Assembly (NCBI GenBank): GCA_028715665.1
Contig: JAQURI010000007.1
Location: forward strand, 1-23,104
Reading direction: 5' to 3'
Source: Candidatus Ratteibacteria bacterium
GTDB lineage: Bacteria; CAIJMQ01
DNA length: 23,104 nucleotides
This document shows positions 1-6,256 of the stretch, piece after piece (the first letter of the stretch is position 1; every line of letters begins with the position of its first letter). The notes below the pieces were generated by a model. It saw only the letters and a list, made by a program, of their open reading frames with translations, was not told the DNA's origin and ran no database searches. Both the position numbers and the translations under genes were made by a program.

Positions 1-38
1 TCCGTCATGACGTATCAAAAGATTCTGGGGTGGTATTA

Positions 39-407
39 ATGGCTATAGGTGGGACTGAATTACTGACAGGGGCTGGATTACTGATATTATTATTCATTGT
101 ATTGGTAATTGGACTGATAGTGTTTCCAACACTAAGAAAAATAATCGGATTTATATTTATAGTATTGGGGATTTTATTAAGCTTAACAATTGTAGGGGCA
201 GTTATTGGGATTCCAATGATTATAGAAGGAGCGATACTTTATTTCACAGGAAACAAAAAAGAAACTGTATCGGGGCAACATCAACAACAGACAGTTAACA
301 TCAATGCACAAACTCCAACAACAAAAGTGCAGATACGATGTTCAAAATGCAGACAACTAAATGAAGAATATGCTGCATTCTGTCAGAAATGTGGAACTAA
401 GCTGTAA
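39..407 (+). CDS. Small membrane protein with C-terminal zinc ribbon
   Basis: Predicted 122-aa protein of unknown function. The first two thirds are very hydrophobic, with two or three transmembrane segments (roughly residues 5-27, 30-50 and 50-70). A hydrophilic Gln/Thr linker follows, and the last 25 residues form a four-cysteine zinc ribbon of the CxxC-x(12)-CxxC type (CSKC ... CQKC). I chose ATG 39 over GTG 30 because GGGGTGG lies just upstream at ribosome-binding distance. Zinc-ribbon-tailed small membrane proteins are common and mostly uncharacterised in archaea. The promoter is outside the window or within the first 30 bases. The next gene begins 52 bases downstream. Confidence 0.75.
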   Translation: MAIGGTELLTGAGLLILLFIVLVIGLIVFPTLRKIIGFIFIVLGILLSLTIVGAVIGIPMIIEGAILYFTGNKKETVSGQHQQQTVNINAQTPTTKVQIRCSKCRQLNEEYAAFCQKCGTKL

Positions 408-459
408 CAGCTTTTATCTGGCAGGAGATAAAAACACGAAAGAAAATAACATATCGTTA

Positions 460-1026
460 ATGAACTTGACTGAAAAGGAAGCCAAAGAGTTTGTGCATTG
501 GATAATAGCGCAACTGGATACCGAGGGGCATAAATATGAATATTGGTTTGACCGATTCTTAAACGAAGTAGTATATCCTCAACAAAAAGCTGGTATTGGA
601 ATAAATAGAACTAGACACGGAAGAAAATGTTTTAAAGGTTATAACCCAAACCTAAAAATCTGCCATTCCTTATGCAATCTAAGGGATGAATGTAAAAAGA
701 TATCAACTGAGGGCTTCAAGCGTTGTATCGAGTGCGCTAGGTTTGCCCTATCGGGTAAAAAATACTGTTATTATCATCAGGCGGTAAAATCCAAAAACGA
801 AAAACGAATTCGTAGGGTACGGGTAGAAACGGGACTCTGTATGGGATGCGGTAAGGATAATGATAATAAAAATATCATAGCAAAGTTTGGAAAAAGGGTG
901 GGGAAACCATTGCAAATGTGTTCGAAGTGCAGGGAACATATACGAAATCTACAGGCATTGAAAAAGAGCAAAGGGGCATACATTCACCCCGACCTTGTTA
1001 ATAAGTCACAAAGTACCCACGTTTAA
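460..1026 (+). CDS. Cysteine-rich zinc-binding protein, unknown function
   Basis: Predicted 188-aa soluble basic protein. It has several cysteine/histidine groups: a region with CHSLC and a later Cys, then CIEC-x(8-9)-C-x2-H (CIECARFALSGKKYCYYH), then CMGC and CSKC near the C-terminus, which suggests two or three zinc sites. No catalytic family is recognised. The open frame extends up to 361 inside the preceding gene; I prefer ATG 460 because the upstream part overlaps a better supported CDS and reads as a frame shadow of its zinc ribbon. The spacing to the upstream gene allows cotranscription. Nucleic-acid binding is a guess from its charge and zinc fingers. Confidence 0.65.
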   Translation: MNLTEKEAKEFVHWIIAQLDTEGHKYEYWFDRFLNEVVYPQQKAGIGINRTRHGRKCFKGYNPNLKICHSLCNLRDECKKISTEGFKRCIECARFALSGKKYCYYHQAVKSKNEKRIRRVRVETGLCMGCGKDNDNKNIIAKFGKRVGKPLQMCSKCREHIRNLQALKKSKGAYIHPDLVNKSQSTHV

Positions 1027-1052
1027 AGGGCGGACGTGCGAGAAGGGGCTGT

Positions 1053-1154
1053 ATGGCTACATCCAGAAACCCTACAAAATCAGACCTTTCATGGATGAAC
1101 GTGGAAGACGAAAGATTTTACCGGGAAAAATTAACTAAAAAAACAACTTCGTAA
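1053..1154 (+). CDS. Possible 33-aa small protein
   Basis: An ATG preceded by AAGGGG at 4-5 nt opens a 33-codon frame ending in TAA. The predicted peptide is charged (DLSWMNVEDERFYREKL in its middle). A competing frame in the same stretch (TTG 995 to TAA 1138) reads as a basic peptide containing KGLYGYIQKPYKIRPF and also looks protein-like; it could be a frameshifted tail of the preceding zinc protein. Only one of the two is likely to be real and I cannot decide from sequence alone. No family is recognised. Confidence 0.3.
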   Translation: MATSRNPTKSDLSWMNVEDERFYREKLTKKTTS

Positions 1155-1227
1155 AATCATACATTTGACGAAGCTGAATAAACAATCGGAGTTTTCTCAG
1201 GATTTCGTTCCAAAAAATTTCTTTAAA

Positions 1228-1247
1228 ACGAAACCCTTATATTTCGT
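1228..1247 (+). promoter_or_regulatory. Promoter/operator of the recombinase gene
   Basis: A TATA-like CTTATATT lies about 33 nt before the recombinase ATG and is enclosed by a perfect inverted repeat ACGAAA-cccttata-TTTCGT. Further TTCGT/ACGAA half-sites occur upstream at 1108, 1147, 1168 and 1203, two of which form the inverted pair CTTCGT/ACGAAG (1147-1152 and 1168-1173). A protein binding these sites would cover the TATA box, so autoregulation or recombinase arm-site binding is possible. Confidence 0.5.
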
Positions 1248-1270
1248 AAAACCTATAAGATAATACGAAC

Positions 1271-1945
1271 ATGGACGAAAACGAATTAATTGGGTCGGAA
1301 TTAATCCCATACGAAGCAGAGTTTAAAGATATTCAAGTAATCACAGAGAACAAAGAAATTTATAACTATCTTCGACCCCACGAAGCCAAAATGCTAATCG
1401 AAGCAACAGGTACTCCGAGAGACCACTTATTATTCAACATTTTTTGGCAATCTGGGGGGAGAATTTCAGAAATATTATCTTTAAGACCGATGGACATAAC
1501 AGATGCGGGGATACAAATGGTCACACTGAAACAGCGAAAGAACTTAAAAAGAAGAAAACCATCTGGAACATGGGTCGATAGACCAGAGCCGGTTGTAACA
1601 AAAAAAACAGTTCGTAGAAATATCCCTATCAAACCGGAATTAAGTACAGAAGTCATGACTTATGCTTACAAAGCCCCACTCCAACCGGGGGAGAGATTTT
1701 TTCCTATTACTCCAAGACGAGTTCAACAAATACTTGATGGGCTTGGGAAAAAATGCAACATAACCTATAAGAAATTACACCCGCACTTATTTCGTCATGG
1801 GTTTGCGGTTAATTTTATAAATCATGGTGGGTCTTTAGACAGACTCAAAAAAATTCTTGGGCATAATCACATCCAGACAACCATGATGTATTTACAGCTT
1901 ACAGATTCAGACCTAAAACGGGATATAGATAGGATGGTGTTTTAA
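1271..1945 (+). CDS. Tyrosine recombinase (integrase), short form
   Basis: A 224-aa site-specific recombinase of the lambda-integrase/XerD superfamily. It would integrate, excise or resolve this element by forming a covalent 3'-phosphotyrosine intermediate. The catalytic set is visible: Arg64 in SGGRISEIL, a lysine in the beta-hairpin around 88-90, the HxxR box H172-L-F-R175, His198 in LGHNH and the nucleophile Tyr207 in TTMMYLQL. Only about 35 residues precede the catalytic domain, so the N-terminal SAM-like core-binding domain is missing or reduced; XerA/XerC/D proteins are usually 280-300 aa. It has its own promoter with an inverted repeat. A gene-free stretch follows directly, a usual place for an attachment site, but I could not identify att sequences. 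Confidence 0.92.
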   Translation: MDENELIGSELIPYEAEFKDIQVITENKEIYNYLRPHEAKMLIEATGTPRDHLLFNIFWQSGGRISEILSLRPMDITDAGIQMVTLKQRKNLKRRKPSGTWVDRPEPVVTKKTVRRNIPIKPELSTEVMTYAYKAPLQPGERFFPITPRRVQQILDGLGKKCNITYKKLHPHLFRHGFAVNFINHGGSLDRLKKILGHNHIQTTMMYLQLTDSDLKRDIDRMVF

Positions 1946-1958
1946 TGAGGCCATACTA

Positions 1959-1974
1959 ACCGATACCTTTATCG
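1959..1974 (+). promoter_or_regulatory. CGATA-type promoter, copy 1
   Basis: The core ACCGATACCTTTATCG matches four other sites in the window (2362, 5304-5319 minus, 7778, 22343). CGATA and TATCG form a dyad around a TATA-like CTTTAT. By analogy with the other copies a transcript would start near 1995-2000. No convincing ORF follows, which is the main reason to suspect a non-coding RNA. Confidence 0.45.
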
Positions 1975-1997
1975 TACTTGTGTTTCAACAAAGAATA

Positions 1998-2345
1998 TAG
2001 AACAATCGCATAATATTCTGATGTGATTGGGCGGACGAACCAAAAACCCGTCGAAATAAATTATAGTCTTGTATCGTGTACTGTGCATACAGGGAACTCA
2101 AATAGAAAGGAGTATGAACAATAGAAGAAGGTTCATATGAGCGATTCTATTATACTGTAAATAAATGGAACAAGTGGATAAAACACTGCTCTATCAGTGT
2201 TGAAAGGCTTGCCCATTGCATGAGTATCTATAAAAAAGAGCGGAAGAGTCCATTAGACGTTGTCTGAGACATCATGGAGGTACACTGGACATCCCGATGG
2301 CAGCCCGGAAAGACGGGCAACTTTATTCTTGTATCGGGTTCTGTT
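1998..2345 (+). ncRNA. Candidate structured non-coding RNA in a gene-free stretch
   Basis: The 456 bases between the recombinase and the next gene (1946-2401) hold no ORF above about 15 codons but contain several stems. AACACTG/CAGTGTT forms a hairpin at 2182-2201 with a 6-nt loop. GCCCG/CGGGC forms a hairpin at 2303-2318, enclosed by CCCGAT (2293-2298) pairing with ATCGGG (2333-2338). CCAT/ATGG encloses AGAC/GTCT near 2250-2277. An imperfect direct repeat (TCTTGTATCGTGTACTGT at 2067-2084, 16 of 18 matching at 2327-2344) brackets the interior, and CGATA-type promoter copies lie on both sides. It matches no RNA family I know. An attachment site or replication origin is an alternative. Boundaries are estimates. 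Confidence 0.35.
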
Positions 2346-2361
2346 TATTCATTAATGTGTG

Positions 2362-2390
2362 ACCGATATCTTTATCGTAATTATGTTTTA
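2362..2390 (+). promoter_or_regulatory. CGATA-type promoter, copy 2
   Basis: The core ACCGATATCTTTATCG is followed by a conserved AT-rich tract ending in ATGTTTTA. The CTTTAT box is centred about 30 nt before ATG 2402, the distance expected if CTTTAT is the TATA box of a nearly leaderless transcript. Confidence 0.5.
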
Positions 2391-2401
2391 ATGGAAGTAT
2401 T

Positions 2402-2929
2402 ATGATTTTTTGTGTAATATGTGGAAAAGAAGTCCGACATCGCCCCTCATTCGGGCGCGGTAAGAACTATCCAATATGTACAAACAAAGAATGCTTTGTG
2501 AAGTACACGACTTTAAATAAAGCCGCACTTGTACCACCTTTAGAAAAAACAGATGACATAAATGCACTCCGGGAACAAAAAAATTTAGAACAATATGACG
2601 GCTTCTGCGGTCGTTGCGGAAAACCAATGAGAATTGATTGTAGAAATAAATATCTCAGGCACGGAAACAGAGAACTATGTACAAAAGCTCCAGTTGAGAG
2701 GAAAACGCACATTTTATTTCCTAAAAAACCAAATCGCATAAGAGTATATGGGCATAAAAAACCATCACAGAAACCCCGTATATATCTCCAACCATGGAAA
2801 GACCCGGAATCGCTATTCTGTAGTGAAAAACTTAAAGATATTATTGAAAAGGAACCATCACCTATTACAGAATGTCATGACAAAATAGTGGGATTAATGG
2901 GTGAACGCAAAAATGGAGACAGGACATGA
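2402..2929 (+). CDS. Double zinc-ribbon protein, unknown function
   Basis: Predicted 175-aa soluble protein with two zinc sites: C4, C7, C26 and C31 at the N-terminus, and C69, C72, C80 and C93 in the middle (GFCGRCGKPMRIDC). The C-terminal half is basic and proline-rich (PKKPNRIRVYGHKKPSQKPR). No enzyme motif is seen. It follows CGATA-type promoter copy 2 with almost no leader. A four-codon reading frame, ATG 2391 to a TGA that overlaps ATG 2402, precedes it and could couple translation. It may act as a nucleic-acid-binding or adaptor protein, but that is inferred from composition only. Confidence 0.7.
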   Translation: MIFCVICGKEVRHRPSFGRGKNYPICTNKECFVKYTTLNKAALVPPLEKTDDINALREQKNLEQYDGFCGRCGKPMRIDCRNKYLRHGNRELCTKAPVERKTHILFPKKPNRIRVYGHKKPSQKPRIYLQPWKDPESLFCSEKLKDIIEKEPSPITECHDKIVGLMGERKNGDRT

Positions 2930-3074
2930 TTCAGTCTGGGCATACCAGCAGACGCTATATTCGAACGAATCCGTGCAGGCCGGGAAGATATATCAGCAGG
3001 GGCATGGAGTTGGAGGTGTCGCAATGACTTGGCGATTATTGTTGGGAGTCAATGGTCAGCTACTGACCTTTTAA
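2913..3074 (+). CDS. Possible 53-aa small protein
   Basis: ATG 2913 lies inside the end of the preceding CDS (17-base overlap) and is preceded by GGGTGA at good ribosome-binding distance. The frame runs 53 codons to TAA and encodes a Gln/Gly-rich peptide (ETGHDSVWAYQQTLYSNESV in its first half). No family is recognised. From 3075 to 3201 I see only fragments shorter than 20 codons. Confidence 0.4.
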   Translation: METGHDSVWAYQQTLYSNESVQAGKIYQQGHGVGGVAMTWRLLLGVNGQLLTF

Positions 3075-3201
3075 AAGCCAAAAAAATATCGATGCTAAAA
3101 TATTCGGCAGGCTGGCTTCCTTCCGTATGGTTGGATGAAAGATAAAGAAAGGGTATATTGATTGATAACGAACCATCCGGCCAACGGATTCCTGAAATCA
3201 A

Positions 3202-3456
3202 ATGATAGCGAAATGGATAGGTGATTTTATAAATAGATGTCTTATATGTGGAAGGATAATGTCAAATGAGTTCGACGGAATGAATGTGGTTTCGACCTGC
3301 TATAACGAAAATTGCCAATCATCCGGAATGATTCCACAAATAATAGACGTGAAGGCAACAGGAAGATTTTGGACTGAAATAGACCGGGAACGAATAAAAG
3401 AAAACTCGGCATGGTTAGATGAATTGAAGGGAGTAGGTCTATGCAAGACTGTCTGA
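3202..3456 (+). CDS. Small zinc-ribbon protein
   Basis: An 84-aa protein with a CLICG knuckle at residues 14-18 and a second Cys pair (C33 and C38, in STCYNENC), spaced as in a short rubredoxin-type zinc ribbon. The C-terminal half is predicted helical and charged. No known family is recognised. It overlaps the start of the next small CDS by 16 bases in a different frame, suggesting cotranslation. Confidence 0.55.
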   Translation: MIAKWIGDFINRCLICGRIMSNEFDGMNVVSTCYNENCQSSGMIPQIIDVKATGRFWTEIDRERIKENSAWLDELKGVGLCKTV

Positions 3457-3602
3457 CCTGTGGATATTTCAAATGGACTAAAGACTGGGGCTGGCATTGT
3501 TCTGATGACGACCCACGATATCAGGAGATTTGTCGGTTCAATATGTTCGCGGATATCATAACTGAATTGGATAAAGAGAAACGGAATCGTAGAACACAGT
3601 AA
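3441..3602 (+). CDS. 53-aa small zinc-finger protein
   Basis: ATG 3441 follows GGGAGTAGGT and opens a 53-codon frame ending in TAA. The peptide has CLTC at residues 4-7, C20 and C31 (CxxC-x12-C-x10-C), so it can bind one zinc ion, and ends in a charged helix (DIITELDKEKRNRR). The regular Cys spacing, the ribosome-binding site and the overlap with the upstream gene support it as real. Function unknown. A convergent minus-strand gene follows about 40 bases later. Confidence 0.6.
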   Translation: MQDCLTCGYFKWTKDWGWHCSDDDPRYQEICRFNMFADIITELDKEKRNRRTQ

Positions 3603-3643
3603 CGGATTTTTAAAAAAAAGCTTAACGGAATTAGAAAAAAAAA

Positions 3644-3769
3644 TTAATAATAACCCGCAACTTTATCGGGATTAATATTAACTTTAAACGAATAGCTTTG
3701 TCCAATGGGAGTCACATTTCCGGCTATTCCCGGAGTTGCAGAATCGTATCTTATTCTTATTTGATATAT
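3644..3769 (-). other. In-frame coding continuation beyond the lipoprotein stop
   Basis: Reading on in the lipoprotein frame after its TAA (3770-3772), 41 sense codons follow before the next stop at 3644-3646. The peptide looks like real protein (IYQIRIRYDSATPGIAGNV, then a segment with SYSFKVNINPDKVAGYY). The lipoprotein may therefore be the truncated form of a roughly 151-aa protein, through a nonsense mutation, a sequencing error or readthrough. Confidence 0.5.
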
Positions 3770-4099
3770 TTATTTTTGATTGTTGGTAGATAGCCCAACA
3801 TAATATACATTGACCTCTCTTGCTCCAATGCCCAAAGTACTATCAGAATAACCAATAACTTTCATTGGAGGCTGAGACAATTCATAAGCATACCAACCGA
3901 CCGGCTGTGCGGATAAAATCTGGTATTTAGGGTCAGAAGATTCAACAGGATAAAAACCCAAAGTCGAAGATGGAAAGGAATTATAGAAACCAATTGTTCC
4001 GCTGGGATGAGAATCATCAACAGGGGTATTTTGTACACACCCACTCAATCCAATCGCTACAATAAGCAAAATCACACACAATATAGGTTTAATTTTCAT
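3770..4099 (-). CDS. Small surface lipoprotein, probably truncated by a nonsense codon
   Basis: A 109-aa predicted lipoprotein. The N-terminus has a charged start, a hydrophobic stretch (residues 5-19) and a lipobox LSGC with Cys21 as the lipidation site, so it should be anchored outside the membrane. The mature part contains an internal repeat (GTIGFY / STLGFY) and a YELSQPP motif that recurs at the C-terminus of the protein encoded at 4683-5279. ATG 4099 is preferred over the upstream in-frame start at 4120 because GAGGA lies 7 nt before it. The frame stops at TAA 3770-3772 but stays open and protein-like for 41 more codons, so the gene may be a recent pseudogene or a read-through gene. Function unknown. 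Confidence 0.65.
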   Translation of the reverse strand: MKIKPILCVILLIVAIGLSGCVQNTPVDDSHPSGTIGFYNSFPSSTLGFYPVESSDPKYQILSAQPVGWYAYELSQPPMKVIGYSDSTLGIGAREVNVYYVGLSTNNQK

Positions 4100-4128
4100 C
4101 AATATTCCTCTTATAAACACACATGAAC

Positions 4129-4154
4129 TTGAAGTAATATAAATCTAACTTCAA
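4129..4154 (-). promoter_or_regulatory. Promoter/operator of the lipoprotein gene
   Basis: On the minus strand a TATA-like TTTATATT is centred about 41 nt before ATG 4099. It sits in the 12-base spacer of a perfect inverted repeat, TTGAAGT (4129-4135) and ACTTCAA (4148-4154). This is the same TATA-inside-a-dyad design seen at the recombinase gene, with a different sequence. Confidence 0.45.
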
Positions 4155-4219
4155 CCATGTCAGTCAAGTTCAAATCAATTGAAAAGTTGGTAGCAGTAGC
4201 ATTAAAAAACGGATAGGAT

Positions 4220-4275
4220 GGGCGGACAGGAATCCGCCCAACAGGGAACAGGAGGCGAGCACAGGAATACTCGCC
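4220..4275. ncRNA. Twin hairpins with the same CAGGAA loop
   Basis: Two adjacent hairpins have unrelated or only partly similar stems but share a loop core. GGGCGGA-CAGGAA-TCCGCCC (4220-4239, 7-bp stem) and GGCGAG-CACAGGAATA-CTCGCC (4254-4275, 6-bp stem) both expose ACAGGAAT or part of it. ACAGG occurs four times in this stretch and CCTGT once just after it. They lie in a 248-base stretch (4121-4368) without a gene. They could belong to a small RNA or to the 3' end of the minus-strand transcript; strand is undetermined. Confidence 0.35.
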
Positions 4276-4327
4276 AAAACCTGTACAGCCAATAGAGGAA
4301 TAATAGTATAAAAAGATTCTGGATAAA

Positions 4328-4364
4328 GGGTTCTGTCAAATCAGACGCAGACTTGACAGAACCC
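4328..4364 (-). terminator. Strong hairpin after the 70-aa membrane protein gene
   Basis: GGGTTCTGTCAA (4328-4339) pairs perfectly with TTGACAGAACCC (4353-4364), a 12-bp stem with a 13-nt loop. It lies 4 bases past the stop of the minus-strand CDS 4369-4581 and is followed on that strand by an ATCTTTTT tract (near 4312-4319). A terminator or transcript-stabilising 3' structure is the simplest reading. Confidence 0.5.
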
Positions 4365-4368
4365 CATT

Positions 4369-4581
4369 TCACTTCCCCGCCCACCATTCGAACATATCCG
4401 ATATACTCCCTTTAAACTTCAAAGAAAAAATAGCAAAAATAACCACCATTGCCACAAAACCGATTGTATTTGATATCTTTGGGTCTCCCATAACAATAAA
4501 ATAACTTATTAAAATCAGCCCTATCAGCAATGCGTATGGGATATACCACTTATTTGGTTTCTGTTGGGTGTTTTTTTTCAT
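4369..4581 (-). CDS. 70-aa two-pass membrane protein
   Basis: A small protein with a basic, polar N-terminus (KKNTQQKPNK) and two hydrophobic segments (about residues 14-31 and 38-55), ending in a tryptophan-containing tail. ATG 4581 has only a weak upstream GGGT. No family is recognised. It is followed by a very strong hairpin and preceded by the gene at 4683-5279 on the same strand, with 101 bases between them. Confidence 0.55.
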   Translation of the reverse strand: MKKNTQQKPNKWYIPYALLIGLILISYFIVMGDPKISNTIGFVAMVVIFAIFSLKFKGSISDMFEWWAGK

Positions 4582-4682
4582 AATAATAGTTTACCCGCGA
4601 TTGCTTAAAAAGGTGATGGAGACTGGTTATGTTAAGTCTTAATCAGTCAAGTACAACAATTCTCTAACCGGTGGAAATAATA

Positions 4683-5279
4683 TCATCTATGTATCAAGTA
4701 TATCGGAGGCTTTGATAGTTCGTAGACCGCACGGCTGGTAATCAGCTTGCTCATTTCGTATGAACTTATGTTCCCATCTTGCATCGCTGATGCGATTAAC
4801 TCTTGGTTCTGATATACAAACTCAACATCATTATAATATAACGAAAATTCTGTACTGTTAATTCGGTTACATGATTCTGGCGGGAAGAAACCTTTATCTA
4901 CGATATAACAACCCTCTTTCAACAATTCCCCATGGTTCCCTCTTATTGTGACATCCAGTGCCGTTGTATTCAGTATATTTATATTATCTTCTGATATAAT
5001 TTCCGTTAGCATCGAAATGTTCTGGGGATGCTTGATTAGATTGGATAATAATTTGTTGTTCTGCTCTGTGTTCATTGCATCAATAATTTTCGAAACCATC
5101 AGCGTTTGTGTGACTAATGGTAGCTCTGGCGAAGGGACTATATTAGGTGATGAATTCAAAATGGAACGAGTCAAAGATGAATTCTCTTCCCTGAGACTTA
5201 GACTAACAAACAGTAATCCAGCGACGATAAAGAGAAGAAACACTGTCGATACAAATAAAATACGTTCAATTTTTGTCAT
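4683..5279 (-). CDS. Membrane-anchored extracellular protein, unknown function
   Basis: A 198-aa protein with an N-terminal membrane segment (residues 8-27, uncleaved anchor or signal) followed by a polar domain presumed to lie outside the cell; a cysteine pair (C123 and C135 in this numbering) could form a disulfide. It ends in YELSKPPIYLIHR, sharing YELSxPP with the adjacent lipoprotein. I chose ATG 5279 over the upstream TTG 5294 because the promoter and start region is almost identical to that of the gene at 7818, with identity running up to and including ATGACA. The CTTTAT box of CGATA promoter copy 3 is about 30 nt upstream, so the mRNA would be nearly leaderless. Confidence 0.65.
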   Translation of the reverse strand: MTKIERILFVSTVFLLFIVAGLLFVSLSLREENSSLTRSILNSSPNIVPSPELPLVTQTLMVSKIIDAMNTEQNNKLLSNLIKHPQNISMLTEIISEDNINILNTTALDVTIRGNHGELLKEGCYIVDKGFFPPESCNRINSTEFSLYYNDVEFVYQNQELIASAMQDGNISSYEMSKLITSRAVYELSKPPIYLIHR

Positions 5280-5303
5280 AACCCTACATTTCAAACCTAA
5301 TTA

Positions 5304-5319
5304 CGATAAAGCTATCGGT
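5304..5319 (-). promoter_or_regulatory. CGATA-type promoter, copy 3
   Basis: On the minus strand the core reads ACCGATAGCTTTATCG, identical to copy 4 at 7778-7793. The surrounding 52 bases (5274-5325) match 7772-7823 in inverted orientation with a single mismatch. The CTTTAT box is about 30 nt upstream of ATG 5279. Confidence 0.55.
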
Positions 5320-5347
5320 CAGACAGGTCAGATATTAATGGCCAAAA

Positions 5348-5376
5348 GCATAGATGAACATGGAGAAAATCTATGC
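5348..5376. other. Inverted repeat between minus-strand genes
   Basis: GCATAGAT (5348-5355) and ATCTATGC (5369-5376) form a perfect 8-bp stem with a 13-nt loop. It lies between the stop of the glycosylase-like gene and the promoter of the gene at 5279, so it could be a terminator-like or operator element. The rest of 5380-5510 shows nothing I recognise. Confidence 0.35.
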
Positions 5377-5510
5377 AATTAACGAAATATAAGAAAAAAA
5401 GAACAACGGGGTGGCAACAAACCGTCAAGGATGAGATATAGCGCATTATTTCACATTAACCCTAGTGTTTCTACCCTGAGAAGCTGTTTACACGGAAATT
5501 TTCTAAAAAA

Positions 5511-6068
5511 TTAACTATTAAATCTCAAATTCATTGCTCTCCACATAACCACATCAACCGTTCCAATCCTATCCCCGGTAATATCTGCAACATATCTGCA
5601 CATTTTCTGAACATCATTAAACTCAAATTTTTTCATCAGGCGAACGAGATGTCGGTCAGGTTTTGCAACATCCATACCAAGGTTCCGGGCGAGATGATAT
5701 TTAGTGATTTCACCTATCATCGGAAGTGTATCGAGGAACTCAACTCGTTCCATATCAGTAGAGCAATTCAATAACGAAGCCCACCATTCCCCGAATTTAT
5801 CAATAGCTTTTCCAATAGCATCTCTTTTATAAGGGTGCCCAATACTCTTCAGGTCACAACCAGATTTACAGAATGTTTCATACATCTTCTCAGCAATTTG
5901 GTTTTTCATTCCGACATTGAAGACACAATAAACATAAGCTTCAAGAAACCCGATTGAATCCATATCTTTAAAGTATCTGGTCTGAACAGCTTTAATTTCC
6001 CATTCGAATCCTGCCTTGATAACATATTCCCGCGCATCGGCATAAAAACCAATAATTTCAGGTTTCAT
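5511..6068 (-). CDS. HhH-GPD family DNA glycosylase-like protein
   Basis: A 185-aa protein whose second half fits the helix-hairpin-helix/Gly-Pro-Asp fold of base-excision-repair glycosylases. Residues 112-144 read as the HhH hairpin LPMIGEITKYHLARNLG followed by KPDRHLVRLMKKF, with D138 in the position of the catalytic aspartate. The lysine that gives endonuclease III its lyase activity is not at its usual hairpin position, so a monofunctional or divergent activity is likely. There is no C-terminal Cys4 iron-sulfur motif. The start overlaps the upstream basic-peptide gene by an ATGA. Such a protein on a mobile element could repair, or remove modified bases from, element or host DNA; the substrate cannot be predicted. 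Confidence 0.7.
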   Translation of the reverse strand: MKPEIIGFYADAREYVIKAGFEWEIKAVQTRYFKDMDSIGFLEAYVYCVFNVGMKNQIAEKMYETFCKSGCDLKSIGHPYKRDAIGKAIDKFGEWWASLLNCSTDMERVEFLDTLPMIGEITKYHLARNLGMDVAKPDRHLVRLMKKFEFNDVQKMCRYVADITGDRIGTVDVVMWRAMNLRFNS

Positions 6069-6241
6069 GTATAGACGAACCTCTTGAGTTTTTTATCCCA
6101 ATGTTTTCCACGGTAATCACCAACAGGGCTGCCGTGGATATCCAATTTCTGTTCTTTCTTTACTTTCTTTTTATTTTTTTGTCTTGTAAGAGTTACACTA
6201 TTTTTAGACCGATTAACCGTTCTATACGTCCTTTTTTTCAT
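6065..6241 (-). CDS. Small basic protein
   Basis: A 58-aa, strongly basic protein (KKRTYRTVNRSKN; RQKNKKKVKKEQK) ending in a KHWDKKLKRF tail. ATG 6241 is chosen over the in-frame TTG 6256 because GGGT precedes it. It overlaps the glycosylase-like gene by 4 bases (ATGA) and begins 16 bases after the membrane protein gene, so the three form one minus-strand operon. Nucleic-acid binding is plausible from charge alone. Confidence 0.55.
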   Translation of the reverse strand: MKKRTYRTVNRSKNSVTLTRQKNKKKVKKEQKLDIHGSPVGDYRGKHWDKKLKRFVYT

Positions 6242-6256
6242 AATATATATACCCAA

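Noticed and set aside
3770..3772. Pyrrolysine decoding of the internal stop
   Set aside because: The internal stop is TAA, while pyrrolysine uses TAG; TAG also serves as a normal stop at 14934 and 22755.
4948..5382. 144-aa plus-strand ORF
   Set aside because: Antisense to the anchored-protein gene 4683-5279, which has a promoter and membrane helix; the ORF has no ribosome-binding site and no recognisable domain.
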